DNA of 64,000 bases. It comes from Raffaelea ambrosiae (taxonomy: Eukaryota > Ascomycota > Sordariomycetes > Ophiostomatales > Ophiostomataceae). The stretch is from assembly GCA_002778195.1 (NCBI GenBank), contig PCDI01000007.1, positions 1,496,576 through 1,560,575 of the forward strand. Direction: 5' to 3'. The translations under genes were made by a program, and so were the position numbers. Under the pieces are notes generated by a model. That model made no database searches, was not told the origin of the DNA, and saw nothing but the letters and a program-made list of their open reading frames with translations. Of this stretch, positions 44,898 through 57,197 are shown piece by piece (within the stretch, counting starts at the first letter, position 1; each line of letters starts with the position of its first letter).

Positions 44898-44900
<3 letters not shown>
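44299..44900 (-). pseudogene. Rearranged tannase/feruloyl-esterase relic
   Basis: On the minus strand three blocks of fungal tannases can be read: GPWALSSPGNVNLHALLNL (44790s), FARLFHASVQQYESM followed by DDPDLRAL, a stop and QAGGKILTY (44640-44500), and the C-terminal LPISFNNTNG...RILCPYPAEA near 44440-44360. They are separated by frame changes and at least two stops, and large parts of the middle are missing. The block LQLAQRYPDDYDAV, which in intact enzymes follows the catalytic GCSxGGRQG, is on the opposite strand at 44838-44890, so a piece has been inverted. Intact enzymes hydrolyse galloyl or feruloyl esters outside the cell. Confidence 0.78.
44838..44897 (+). pseudogene. Inverted piece of the tannase relic
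   Basis: The plus strand reads LQLAQRYPDDYDAVGA here, the segment just after the catalytic serine motif of tannases, while all other tannase blocks are on the minus strand. Confidence 0.7.

Positions 44901-44930
<30 letters not shown>
44901..44930. repeat. (GA)n microsatellite
   Basis: About fourteen GA units directly beside the inverted tannase piece. Confidence 0.95.
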
Positions 44931-44933
<3 letters not shown>

Positions 44934-46427
44934 GAGGTCGTCGACTATTGCCGCGTCTTCGAGGCACCCAGAATCAATAAAAAAGCGACAGCATTTGACC
45001 CAGGCCAGTTGAATCAGGTAGCATACGCCCATACATGCGAAGATCTACTATGCATCTGACAGGGTGGTTGAATGCCGTGGCATCAGTCTTGATACCCAAG
45101 GAAGACAGCCACGCCAGCGACGACAGACATGGGCAAGGCATGCAGGCCGACGCTTTGCTGCCTCTCTGGTTTTCCCATGTCGAGAAGGCATGCAGCCAGA
45201 GGGAGCTTGTCGAGCAGTACTTCAGACAACCGGTCCGCAAGAAGGTCAGAAGACCGGTGCAGGGCTCTGTCGGGCTTCCGTTTCTGGCCCTAATTTCTGC
45301 TTTCGGTTGTATACCCGGTTCTCGGTCTGTGAGTTCGACTTTCACATGCCAGAATAAAGGGAAAAAGAGAATTACCGTGTCCACAGAAAGGAAGGGGACA
45401 AAGGCAAAGAAAGGAAGAGTCTGTGCAGAATGATTTATTGATCCCATGTGGAAATATCTCTCTGCAAAGATATGCTGTCCGAATCCAGAGACCGAGCTTA
45501 CGCCAGATTACGATTGCCGGCCCCATTATTGGCCGTCTACGCAGTAACTATACCCTTCTTCTTTTTGTCTTGTCCGCCGTCTTGTTTTCTCTTGTTCTGT
45601 CTTGTTTTTGCTTGTCCCGCCGCGGCCACCATTGCCAATGCAGGAAATACGCCGCCCACAGGACCTGTCATTGGAGACAGGCGATTTGCTTAGCGCTGGT
45701 GATCCCCGTTTGTGGGTCGCTGCCTTGGTTGGCCCCCCTTGGGTGTGTTCCCCCCCTGAACCAATCGTCTTAGGCACATGGGCTGCCTGCCGTGGAATAG
45801 CACAGCACTCGACAGCCGAAGCTACGCAGTGGGATGCCCACTCGGCGCTGCCAATTGCCATTCGGTCAGGCCTGATTAGGACCGGACTCTCATTTTTGCA
45901 AGTGCTGCGCGTTCATGCAGAGTAGCAGCCGCATAGTTGCTATTATGTATGTACAACGCATGCGACTTAACAGAACACACATAAGCCAGTGCAAACACAC
46001 CTTCTCGAAAGGGACCAGAGGCTGAAATCACGCCCACTTTGTTTTCTTACACAGTACACCGGAACCCCCCCCCCCCCCATGTCTCCAGACCTTTCCAGAA
46101 GCCAACTGGGGCCGCGTTCGTCTTTCACATGAAGGATGATCATTTTGACGGGATGCGGAAGGAGGGGAATGGCAGGCAGCCTGAACTGTCCCGACATGGG
46201 TTCCTTCGTGGGTCTTCCGCGGCGTCTGCAGTCCCATGGCTGAGCTCCGGAAAGGGCGATGCGCTGATATATATTGAGGATGACGTCCCTCTGTTGTTTG
46301 CGATAAGCGAGATCGACGGCAGACGTTTGGGTTTGGTAGGTAGCAGGAGGACTGCAAAACAAGCTCGACCGGTTCCCCGTTTGAAGTTGAGTCTGTTCAA
46401 AGCCTGTTCCATACTGTGCCGTACGTG
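44931..46427. other. Gene-poor region upstream of the acid phosphatase
   Basis: Open frames of 100-180 codons occur on both strands (for example 45035..45433 plus) but show no recognisable domain or splice structure. A poly-C tract lies at 46067-46078. The right end is the phosphatase promoter. Confidence 0.45.
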
Positions 46428-48055
46428 ATGTCTCCTCGTCGTCAAAGCCGTCTCCGCGCGGCAGCTGCCCTCGGGCTCCCGCTGCTGGCCGCCTCAGCCT
46501 CGGCCAAAGCACACTACCCGGACAAGCCGTCCGATCTGACGACGCCGGTGCAGCAGCGCCTGGCTGTCAACGGACAAAATTGTGAGTGCAGACGAGCAGA
46601 ACAGGCCGAGAACAGCAGACATGGAAGAAGAAAGGAGAGGGAAGCAAAACCAAGCCAAAATCACGCTGACCAGAAACCCATACAGCCATCTCGGTCGGCT
46701 GGAACACATACGAGCAGGTGTCCAAGCCCTGCGTGCAGTACGGCACCAGCGCCGGCAACCTCGACCTCGAGGCCTGCGCATCCTCGTCGGCCACGTACCC
46801 GACGTCGCGGACGTACTCCAACGCCGTCACGCTGCCGGACCTCAAGCCGGCCACCACCTACTACTACAAGATCGTGTCGACCAACTCGACCGTCGAGCAC
46901 TTTCTGAGCCCGCGGCTGCCGGGCGACACCACGCCCTTTACAATGAACGTCGTCATCGACCTCGGCGTGTACGGCAAGGACGGCTTCACCATCCAGATGG
47001 ACCAGACCAAGCGCGACACCATCCCGGCCGTCGACCCGTCGCTCAACCACACCACCATTGCCCGCCTGGCCGAGACGGTGGACGACTACGAGTTCATCGT
47101 GCACCCGGGCGACTTTGCCTACGCCGACGACTGGTTCTACAACCTCGACAACATCCTGGACGGCTCCGACGCGTACGAGTCCATCCTCGAGCAGTTCTAC
47201 AACCAGCTCGCCCCCGTCGCCGGCCGCAAGGCCTACCAGGCCTCCCCGGGCAACCACGAGGCCGACTGCCAGGAGATCCCCTTCACGTCCGTCCTCTGCC
47301 CGGACGGCCAGAAGAACTTTACCGACTTTATGAACCGCTTCGGCCGCACCATGCCCACCGCGTTCCCCTCCACGTCCGCCAGTGACGCGGCCAAGGTCGC
47401 CGCCAACACGGCGGCCCAGCTGGCCAACCCGCCCTTTTGGTACTCGTTTGAGTACGGCATGGTGCACGTCGTCATGATCGACACCGAGACCGACTTCCCC
47501 AGCGCGCCCGACCAGCCCGGCGGCAGCGCCCACCTGAACGGCGGGCCCTTCGGGTCCGCGGGCCAGCAGCTCGCCTTCCTCGAGGCCGACCTGCAGTCGG
47601 TCGACCGCGCGGTGACGCCGTGGCTGATCGTGGGCGGCCACCGGCCGTGGTACTCGACCGGCGGCAGCGACAACGTGTGCACCCCCTGCCAGCAGGCGTT
47701 CGAGCCGCTGTTCTACAAGTACGGCGTCGACGTGGGCATCTTTGGCCACGTGCACAACGCGCAGCGGTTCCTGCCCGTCAACAACAGCGTGGCCGATCCC
47801 AACGGCATGCAGGACCCCAAGGCGCCGCTGTACATGATTGCGGGCGGCGCCGGCAACGTCGAGGGCCTGAGCTCCGTCGGCAGCAACTACACGACCAACG
47901 TCTTTGCCTACGCCGACGACTTTAGCTACGCGGCCGTCAGGTTTGTCGACGCCCACCACCTGCAGGTCGACTTTTACCGGTCGTCCACGGGCGAGGTGCT
48001 CGACAGCTCGGTCCTGTACAAGTCGCACAAGGAGCGGTTCGTGGTGCAGGAGTAG
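46428..48055 (+). CDS. Secreted purple acid phosphatase (metallophosphoesterase)
   Basis: Exons 46428..46581 and 46686..48055 join as T|CC to give 507 residues. A signal peptide (Arg-rich start, Leu/Ala core, ending near ASAKA) is followed by the fibronectin-like purple acid phosphatase N-domain (SISVGWNTYEQ, LPDLKPATTYYYKIV). The five metal-binding motifs of the family are present in order: DLG, GDFAY (G193-D194), GNHE (N241), VGGH in WLIVGGHRPWY, and GHVHNAQR. The enzyme hydrolyses phosphate monoesters outside the cell at low pH with a dinuclear iron or iron/zinc centre. Many NxT/S sites fit secretion. The start at 46428 gives a better signal peptide than the in-frame ATG at 46416. Such genes are usually phosphate-regulated, but I see no clear regulator site. 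Confidence 0.92.
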
Positions 48056-48339
48056 GGTGAACTAGTGAACTAGGTGGGTGGTTTTTTTGGGGGATGGTTG
48101 AAAGTATTTCAAATAATTCAACTTGTAAAAACCTTTTTTCAAACAAAGCACGTATGACTGTTTGAAGACTACCGTGTATTTAGTAGAAAAATAATACCAC
48201 GGAAGGAAAGAGATTTCAAACTGTTTCCAGCAATAAAAAGCAGACTGGATAACCATACATCATGAAATGGGGCAAAAAATAAAATATAAAAAAAGGAACA
48301 ACATCGAGGCAGAATCAGCACACCACATGTGCACCACCT

Positions 48340-49935
48340 TCATTCGTCGTCTTCGGCGGAGTCACCATCCTTTACAATTTCCCCCGTAGCCAAGAGGCAC
48401 TGTCCGTTAGGTAGAGGCAGGCGAGAAGTAGGTGGCCGCGCCCAATGCACATACTTGGCACCAACGTATTCGAGCGTGAACCGGAGTTGACCTGGGGTCA
48501 TGTCGACATCGTATCCGCGGACATCGTGCTCAGGAACTTCAGGCACAAGTAGCCAGTCCAGATGCTGTAGGGCGTCGGTAAAGTGTTTGATCCGTTGGTC
48601 GACTGTCTTCCTGCGCTTGACCCAGTCCTTCAGGACACGGAGGTAGTCGGCGACGGGGTGGTCGAGCTGCGTGTCGGGGTGCTGCTTCCACTGGCGCTTG
48701 CGAGGGAGTTTGCCGGCGTTGAGTTCGTGCGGATAGAATTCTCTGCGGAAGCAGAACTCGCGAGTGATGGTCTCGTACAGGGTGTGCACGACAAATTTCA
48801 CGTCGTTGCATTCCTCGTCATAACGGAAGGTGAGGCTTCCATATTCGCTTTCATCGCCCTCCCAACCAAGTTTCGAAGCGTTGCTGAAATCAAACACCTT
48901 CAAGCAGTCGGTACTGTGGTCGATGAGCAGATTCCACGGACAGATATCGCCATGCACAATACCAAGGCGTAGATTCAGCATGTCAACCACCTCGATGAGC
49001 TGCTCCAAGTACCGTAACATGAAGACCCGGTTTGGGTTTTTGTGTAGTGTTCCCCCACCAACAAAATGTGCCGTGAAGCCAACAACCTTATCAGCTTCCG
49101 GGTGGCCATCGGCCTCGTCTCTGTCTAGCACGAGAGCGTCAAATGACACAGGGTTTGGGTGCGGCGGCAGACGCATAACGCAGTTCAACTCGTGCCAGAG
49201 CAGAGATCAGTTTTCCGGTGTCATGAAGTACTTGAATACGACTGTTTTGGCCTTGGTCTCTTCAGCATCCTATTTGTTCGTTGTTGTGTCCGCTATGCCC
49301 GCCATCGCTGGTTGCTGGTATGTAACCAGGTCTACCATTAGCCCCAGCCTGTCTACCTCTACGAGCTGCTGCCGGCGCACAGTCGCCTGCCCGGCAGGGA
49401 AATTAGAAAGCAGAGGATAAAATAGCACATAATGGCCATCATACGCGAAGTCTGTTAACTCCAAAACAACGTCTCCGTCCTCATCAAGTTCAATGTATAT
49501 GGTATCGTCAGCAAGGTCATCCATGAAGGAAGCAAATTTGTTGAGGATGAACCCCTCATCATGGAAATTAACGGGTGATAGAGCAGTGATCACTCGTCTT
49601 TGATCCCAATCCTCGATCCTCCATAACTTCTTCTCGCCGTAAGGAAGTGCAGTGTGCCGTGAAGCGGTCCTCAGGGTTGCAATTTGCAAAATAATTCGAT
49701 CCCATGTTCCGAAAGAATGTAGGTTCTCCCTCTCCCTCTCTCTCTCTATCTGTGTGTGTGTGTGTGTGTTTCTGGTTCTACGAGTGTGGATGCGTATGTC
49801 TGTCTGTTTGGCGTTCTGTCTCTCGTTGTGTGTACGAACCGTTGCCCGTGAACGGGTGAATGTTAAAATAGACAAAAGAAATGAGCGCTTAGAGATAGCT
49901 AGTAAGGAACGTCTGCGGTGCGTAAGAGCAAGCAC
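48340..49935 (-). pseudogene. Kinase-like fungal gene with two in-frame stops
   Basis: One continuous minus-strand frame runs from about 49935 to the stop at 48340 with two internal stops: TAG at 49272..49270 and TGA at 49209..49207. The C-terminal part is protein-kinase-like: GIVHGDICPWNLLID (HGD in place of HRD) and KVFDFSNASKLG (DFS in place of DFG). The N-terminal part (NFHDEGFILNKFASFMDDL...DGHYVLFYPLL) resembles the leader of fungal-specific kinase-like proteins. Both stops fit single C-to-T changes (CAG to TAG, CGA to TGA). The true start is unclear: the frame's first 60 residues read through CT/GT repeats and look like leader or intron. Translation could still restart at M 49188, giving the kinase half alone. 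Confidence 0.7.
49726..49770. repeat. (TC)n/(GT)n compound microsatellite
   Basis: Adjacent CT-rich and GT-rich dinucleotide runs in the presumed 5' leader of the kinase-like gene. Confidence 0.9.
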
Positions 49936-50578
49936 GTAGGAATATCATACTGAAGCGCTAAAGTCAAGATGTCTATTGGCTGGCCGGCCGTTCTTCCATA
50001 CTGAAGTGCCATCTCTAACTCGCCAGAATAGGTAGGCAGGCCGTAGAGATAGTGACTTCCCCTCAGCAAGTTGCGAGTTGCTGCCTTGTAGTTCCTATGT
50101 AGTCAATCCATTAATACGGCAAAGTCACTGTCACGTGATATCCGGTCTATCTTTTATGCGCGCCGACATACAGTAGTGCCATTCTTACATCTGATTGGCC
50201 AGATCTGCCGGCGCGCCGCGACCCTCGAATTTTGTAGCTGCAAGAAGCCCACCTTACACGGGTCGACGCCTCCCTGCTCTTCTCTTTCTAATTTTCAATC
50301 ACTCTCCGCCAAACAACAGCAACGCAGCAGGGCCGACCACATCCTCTGCGTGCTTTCCTCGGAATCTACAGCCTTGCCACACCGTCTGCATCGTCTGTAC
50401 TGTCGGGTCCATTGCGAGCAGCCCCAAGCGCGAAGTCTGACTTACACGGGCCTTGCTCTACGCGTAAAGTGTGCGCAGGTCGATCCGCGTTTGCTTCAAA
50501 TAAGGACGTTTTTTTTTCCTGTTTGGACCTTGTCTACGACACGCTCAAGAATCATTCTGCACAAAACCCGTGGTCAAT
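49936..50578. other. Divergent promoter region (kinase-like / ISWI)
   Basis: No gene. The 300 bases before the ISWI start are pyrimidine-rich, with a frame of about 80 codons that has no family features. Confidence 0.55.
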
Positions 50579-53500
50579 ATGGCTCCGCCCCGACCAGGAG
50601 ACGGCAACGACACCGACGCGTCCTTCCAGGATGCGCCGCCACCTCGGCCTAGCCACTACGATGAAACGGTGAGGATGCCTTGTTTGCTTCTCGTCTAGTT
50701 TTTTTTTTTTTTGTCCTGATGAAATCTGCGTTGTTGCGTGGGGAATTTGCTTGATTGCCGGGCTGTTTGGCCGTTTGCTAGACTGCGCGTTGCTGCGTGG
50801 TCCGTCTTTCTGCACCCTCGCTAGCATTTTGCTGACGCAGCCATTTTCAGGTCGACGAGACGCCCGACTACACCGACTCGGACACAAATCCCAACACAAC
50901 AGCCAGCAGCGTCGCCGGCGACTTCGCCCCCGATGGCCGAAAGCGCCGGATAGAGGCCAACCAGTTGCGCAGGAGCATTTTTGGTCGGAAGCATGACCGG
51001 TTAGGAGAGTCCAAGGTGCGTTTCTTCCCCCCACTATCTCGAGACGAACAAACAAAGGCCCCGTCCTGGACCCCTGGCTAACCCCTACCACAGGAAGATG
51101 ATACCATCCGCCGCTTCCGCTACCTGCTCGGCCTCACGGACCTGTTCCGACATTTTATCGAGACCAACCCCAACCCCAAAGTGCGCGAGGTCATGGAGGA
51201 GATCGACCGCCAGAACGACGAGACGGCCAGGAAGTCCAAAACTGGACGCCAGGGTGGTGCTGCTACGGGACGGGCGCGCCGGACAGAGGCTGAGGAAGAC
51301 GCGGAGCTGCTGAAGGATGAGAAGCACGGCGGGTCTGCCGAGACCGTGTTCCGCGAGTCGCCCTCGTTCATCCAGGGCCAGATGCGCGACTACCAGATTG
51401 CCGGCCTCAACTGGCTCATCTCGCTGCACGAGAACGGCATTTCGGGCATCCTGGCCGACGAGATGGGCCTGGGCAAGACGCTGCAGACGATCTCCTTCCT
51501 GGGCTACCTGCGTCACATCATGGGCATCAACGGGCCGCATCTGATCATGGTGCCCAAGTCGACGCTGGACAACTGGAAGCGCGAGTTTGCCAGGTGGACG
51601 CCCGAGGTGGACGTCCTTGTTCTCCAGGGCGCCAAGGAGGAGCGCCATAATCTCATCAACGAGCGCCTCGTCGACGAGAACTTTGATGTCTGCATCACCA
51701 GCTACGAGATGATCCTGCGCGAGAAGGGCCACCTGAAGAAGTTCGCCTGGGAGTACATCATCATCGACGAGGCCCACCGCATCAAGAACGAGGAGTCGTC
51801 GCTGGCCCAGGTGATCCGCATGTTCAACTCGCGGAACCGGCTGCTGATCACGGGCACGCCCCTGCAGAACAACCTGCACGAGCTGTGGGCGCTGCTTAAC
51901 TTCTTGCTGCCCGATGTCTTTGGCGACGCGGAGGCCTTTGACCAGTGGTTCTCGGGCCAGAACCGCGACCAGGACACGGTCGTGCAACAGCTCCACCGTG
52001 TGCTGCGGCCGTTCTTGCTGCGTCGCGTGAAGAGCGACGTGGAGAAGAGCCTGCTGCCAAAGAAGGAAGTCAACGTCTACATTGGCATGTCGGACATGCA
52101 GGTCAAGTGGTACCAGAAGATCCTGGAGAAGGACATTGACGCCGTCAACGGCGCCGGCGGCAAGCGCGAGTCGAAGACGCGCCTCCTGAACATTGTGATG
52201 CAGCTGCGCAAGTGCTGCAACCACCCGTACCTGTTCGAGGGTGCCGAGCCCGGCCCGCCCTACACGACCGACGAGCACCTGGTGTACAACGCTGGCAAGA
52301 TGGTCGTGCTCGACAAGCTCCTGAAACGGCTGGAGAAGCAGGGCAGCCGTGTCCTGATCTTCTCGCAGATGAGCCGTCTGCTCGACATTCTGGAGGACTA
52401 CTGCGTGTTCCGCGAGTACAAGTACTGCCGCATCGACGGTGGCACGGCTCACGAAGACCGTATCGCGGCCATTGACGAGTACAACAAGCCCGGCTCGGAC
52501 CGGTTTGTGTTCTTGCTGACGACGCGTGCCGGCGGTCTGGGCATCAACCTGACGACGGCCGACATCGTCGTGTTGTACGACAGCGACTGGAACCCGCAGG
52601 CCGATCTGCAGGCCATGGACCGTGCCCATCGTATCGGCCAGACGAAGCAGGTGGTGGTGTATCGGTTTGTGACGGACAACGCGATCGAGGAGAAGGTGCT
52701 GGAGCGGGCGGCACAGAAGCTGCGGCTGGACCAGCTGGTGATCCAGCAGGGCCGTGCCCAGATTGCGGCCAAGGCGGCGGCGAACAAGGACGAGCTGCTG
52801 TCGATGATCCAGCACGGCGCCGAGAACGTGTTCAAGCAGCGGTCGGGCGCGGGCACCATCGGCGAGAATGGCTCCAACATGACGGACGAGGACATTGACG
52901 CGATCCTGGCGAGCGGCGAGTCGCGGACCAAGGCGCTGAATGCGCGGTACGAGAAGCTGGGCATCGACGACCTGCAAAAGTTCACGTCGGAGTCGGCGTA
53001 CGACTGGAACGGCGAGAACTTTGCGGCCAAGAAGAAGGACATTGGCATGGCGTGGATCAACCCGGCGAAGCGGGAGCGCAAGGAGCAGATCTACTCGATT
53101 GACAAGTACTACCGACAGGCCATGTACGGACACGTGGGCCAGCAGAAGGAGCAGAAGCCCAAGGCGCCGCGGGCGCCGAAGCAGATCTCGATCAACGATT
53201 ACCAGTTCTACCCGGAGGCGCTGCGGGAGCTGCAGGACCGGGAGACGGCGTTCTACCGCAAGGAGATCGGCTACAAGGTGCCGCTGGGTGACGGCGAGGA
53301 CGACACGCAGGAGGAGCGGGAGGCGGAGCGCAAGGCGGAGCAGGAGGTGATTGACAACGCGGCGGCGCTGACCGAGGCGGAGCAGGAGGAGAAGCAGCGG
53401 CTGTCGACCATGGGGTTCGGCGACTGGAACCGGCGCGACTACCAACAGTTTATCAACGGGTCGGCCAAGTACGGGCGCACGGACTACGAGGGCATCGCGA

Positions 53501-54321
53501 CCGAGGTGGACAGCAAGACGGCGGCCGAGGTGAAGCAGTACGCCAAGGTGTTCTGGCAGCGGTACGAGGAGATCCACGAGTACCACCGGGCGATCAAGAC
53601 GATCGAGGACGGCGAGGAGAAGCTGCGCAAGATCGAGCACCAGCGCAAGATGCTGCGCAAGAAGATGCAGCAGTACCGCGTGCCGCTGCAGCAGCTCAAG
53701 GTCAACTACTCGGTGTCGACGACCAACAAGAAGGTGTACACGGAGGAGGAAGACCGGTTCCTGCTGGTGCAGCTCGACAAGCACGGCGTCGACTCGGAGA
53801 ACATTTACGAAAAGATCCGCGACGAGATCCGCGAGAGCCCGCTGTTCCGCTTCGACTGGTTCTTCCTCAGCCGCACACCCAACGAGCTGAGCCGGCGGTG
53901 CACGACGCTGCTGACGACGATTGTCAAGGAGTTTGACGACGTCAACACGACCAGCAAGGCGAACGGACACGGCCACGGCCATGGCCATGGTCATGGACAC
54001 GGACACACGAACGGCAAGCTCAAGCGCGAGCCGGAAGAGGAGGACAACGACGAGGACAGCGTGCTCGGGGCGCCACCCAAGAAGAAGTCCAAGAATGGAG
54101 TCAAGGTGCGTTTCCGCGTTTCCCCGGCCGAGGGCTCTTTGTGTTCTTCCATTCCCCTCTAACCCCAAACACCCAAACAGAACAAGGCTTTGGACAATGT
54201 CAAGTCCAACGGCGGCAGCAAGTCCAACCCGGCGACATCGTCGCGGGCATCGAGCGTGGCCTCGACGCACTCCAACGGCAAGTCTGCCTCGAAAAACAAA
54301 GCCAAGGGCCGGAAGCGATAG
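50579..54321 (+). CDS. ISW: ISWI-type chromatin-remodelling ATPase
   Basis: Exons 50579..50668, 50851..51015, 51094..54105 and 54181..54321 join in phase 0 to give 1,135 residues. The SNF2 helicase lobe 1 has the Walker A block ADEMGLGKT (206-214) and DEAH box (310-313); lobe 2 has [15 protein letters not shown] and the [11 protein letters not shown] motif. After the helicase come the NegC-like linker and the HAND-SANT-SLIDE module, with [10 protein letters not shown] and FNWFFLSR-like [17 protein letters not shown]. This order is diagnostic of ISWI, which slides and spaces nucleosomes in the nucleus. Near residues 1040-1055 there is a run of seven Gly-His pairs, then a lysine-rich nuclear tail. 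Whether it matches yeast Isw1 or Isw2 cannot be told; most filamentous ascomycetes have one ISWI. Confidence 0.96.
53963..54008 (+). repeat. In-frame Gly-His dipeptide repeat
   Basis: A 6-bp unit (GGCCAC and synonyms such as GGTCAT) repeated about seven times codes GH pairs in the ISWI linker before its C-terminal tail. Confidence 0.9.
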
Positions 54322-57197
54322 ACGGCGTTTGTTGGTTGGTTTTCTTGTCTGTGTAATCGTTCGTGATGTTTTATTTTCTTCTTTGTCTTGTAGGTCGGGG
54401 TGTCTTTCGGATTCATGTTGTTTTCTACAGTGGTTTCCAAGATGGTATTATGCTCTGTAAAGGTGTGGTCTTTGTTATGCGCGCTGTATCCGGTCATTTG
54501 TTTCTTTTCTGTTTCTTCTTAACCTCTTTTTCGTTTCACATCTTACTATGTAGATAAGTACCAGGATGGGCGGGCGGTATTATTGTTGTGGTTGCTACAT
54601 GCTAGTGCCCAAATAAGGAATTGTTGTCTTTTTGCGCTTTTGTTCGGTTCGGGGGGGGTTTTTTGTTTTTGACCTTGCAACATTTGAACAAGGGGGCGGT
54701 CCTTTGCCCCCCCTGCTGTACGACAAAAAAAGAACAGAACAAAAGACACGGAATGGCCCGACGGATTCAACAGGGGTGCGGCGTTGGCCCTGCTGTTTTT
54801 TTATTGTCTTTTGTGTCGTTTCCTGTTTACAATGGAGAGGCCCCGTCTGTGTTTTTTCGATATGGATATACATGACTCCCCATGGTGACGGTAGAACGCG
54901 TTTTGCTCCCTTCTGTTGCTCTTTTTGGTGCTGTGAAGTGAGGTTGCTGTGTGCTGCACTGGAAGAGTTCGTCCGGGTTCATTGCATTTTGTACAGCCTG
55001 GCCCACCCAGTGTGCGGCGTCAGCCATCCACATTGTAACCGGTTGACTGCATAAACGACCATGGAGTTTTTTGTCTTTTTTTGTGTACTTTTTTTCCCTC
55101 CGGGTCGTTCTGTTGCCCTCGATTCTGCCGTGCCACGTCCACGAGTTTTCGTTGTGTACATAGTAACAACTACTATGTAGTTAGTTTACAATAGCACTCT
55201 GGAATGCGGTCACGTGAGCTCGCGTTCAGGTTATTGTTTTTGTTTCGCCAACTGCATTCTTGTCAAGTGCATTGTCAACAGGCAAATAAGAGTGGCTTTA
55301 TCCATGCTATATGTCCCATACCGCACGTTATTTTTTATTGGATTTTTTTCGTGTTCGTTCCGCTATGGTAGAAGCATGGTGCAGCGGTTGCGTTACCCTG
55401 TTGCCGTTGGGCTCGTATTCCTGGGCAGGGAGGGTACCTTTGCGAACGTGGTTGCCACTGGAGGGTGCCAAAAGGGAGGAGAACGCATGTACAATGCAGG
55501 AAACGGGCGCCTTTGTTGGCGTCCAACGAGCAGACCCGCGCATGCAGGGTCACTCTCGGGGGTTTCACGAGCTCGCATGCATCGCCTTTTGGGGGACACG
55601 ACGAGCAGCAGTTTTAGGAGGAGAGAGTCGAGGAGAGTTGTGTCAACGTTACCCGGGGGGGAAACTGCGCACTAAAAACGTACTATGTACGATGCTGGCG
55701 CGCAGACTTTCTTTTTGTTGTACTCGGAGCGCAGAGGGAAAATGAAAAATACACAGTAGCGCCAAGGCTAACGGTAAGAGGGAGTTGGCACAGTACGAGC
55801 AGTTTGCTTCATTTCTATAAAGAGCGTGCGTTCCACAACAGCATTCTTGTACCTTGGGGAGCAGGGCTGCTGCTCGCCAGGAAATGATCGCTCCTTCGCG
55901 ACGACCTTCAACAGTGCTCGTACGAGTAGCCAGTCTGGTGTTCATGGATGGGACACGAAGTCGAAGAACGGAACGGCGGAAGCAAGAATACTAAAGCAAT
56001 ACGGTTAACCACCCCGGAAAGGCTAATTCAGAAGGAAACCCACTCAGTTAGCATTGGTGGCCCTTTCCCCCCCTGGCTCCCAATTTTACTGTTGCATTGG
56101 CCAATCACCGGACGGGTCTATCATGAACAATGTCATTTCCTTACTCCCCCTCGGCACCCCTTGTCTGTTCTATCTGATGTTTTCTTTTTTGTTGGTGGTG
56201 GCAGTCGATGGAAAAGATCGAACTAGGGGTGCCACTTTCTATGAGTTCCATGCTGGGCAGCTGTATGGGCAGCCGCTATTAGCTGGCCTGATGTTATGGC
56301 TGTCCTTGCCTGTTGATTCCACCCAGGGGCTGACCACACACACACACACACAACCACATCCCGTATCGGCATACCAAGCTAGTCCTCACTAAGCCTGCTG
56401 CAGCTCTCCCAGATCGCGGTCTCTCTTGTTCCTGGCTGTCCGAGACGTGTCGAGGACAAGAAGAACGAACCGCATTAGCTCCTCCTTCCGGTGGCCGTAC
56501 AGAAAACGGACACACCCCAAAGCACAATCGTACAGGTGTTGAGCTGCACAGCAAGACGAGACACTCAACACCCTCTCACAGTGTACAAGTATACGCCGTA
56601 TTGCTGATTTCACTCTGGGGTGTCTTGGACCTCAGCTCCAATTCCGCTTGGCGCCAGCCCGTTGTCCCTAAAGAACGTCGTCTCCGTAATAATTATTACC
56701 TCCACATACTTTATAGTAAACAACCAGCTGGTGCGGCTTTCTTCCCACCCCTGGAACCGTCCTTTTCATTAAAATAAAATAATAAAATAATGATACTTTT
56801 TTTTGTCGCCCGGAACGCGCTATGGATCGAGATGGGTTGGTTCCAGTCGGACGTGACTTTTGACCCGAAGTATGTGTGTGTGTGTGAGTGAGTGACCTCG
56901 TCCGTCTTGCCGGTCTCCCTCTCCTCCTCCTCCTCCTTGTTTATATACTTCGAGTACCGTATCCTGTCCCCCTTCCCTTTCGCCCCGTTCTTTTTTCTCC
57001 TCCCTCATACCTCCTTCCAAGCTTTCACGATCTTTCTTGTGCATCTTGCATCTCGCTCACTTTTTGCCCGTCGTTCATTATACCCCCCCCCCCCCCCAAG
57101 AACCTTACTTCTTTTGTATTCTTCTTAATCCTTTATATTTATTCTCCAAGATACCCCCTTTCTCTTCTCATCTTCTCCCTCTTCTCCTCTTTCAAAA
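54322..57197. other. Long intergenic region
   Basis: 2.9 kb with no supportable gene. It contains T-rich 3' flank of ISWI, several 60-150-codon frames without family features on both strands, a short CA run at 56339-56351, a C tract at 57086-57098 and a strongly pyrimidine-rich leader before the next gene. Candidate TATA-like words lie at 56939-56945 and 57133-57139. Confidence 0.55.

Noticed and set aside
46661..48028. A 455-codon minus-strand frame
   Set aside because: Antisense shadow of the purple acid phosphatase exon.
51085..54270. A 1,061-codon minus-strand frame
   Set aside because: Antisense shadow of the ISWI gene, kept open by GC-rich third positions; rich in Leu/Val/Arg with no family features.
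56339..56351. Telomere-like or centromeric repeat
   Set aside because: Only a short CA dinucleotide run; no TTAGGG arrays occur in the window.
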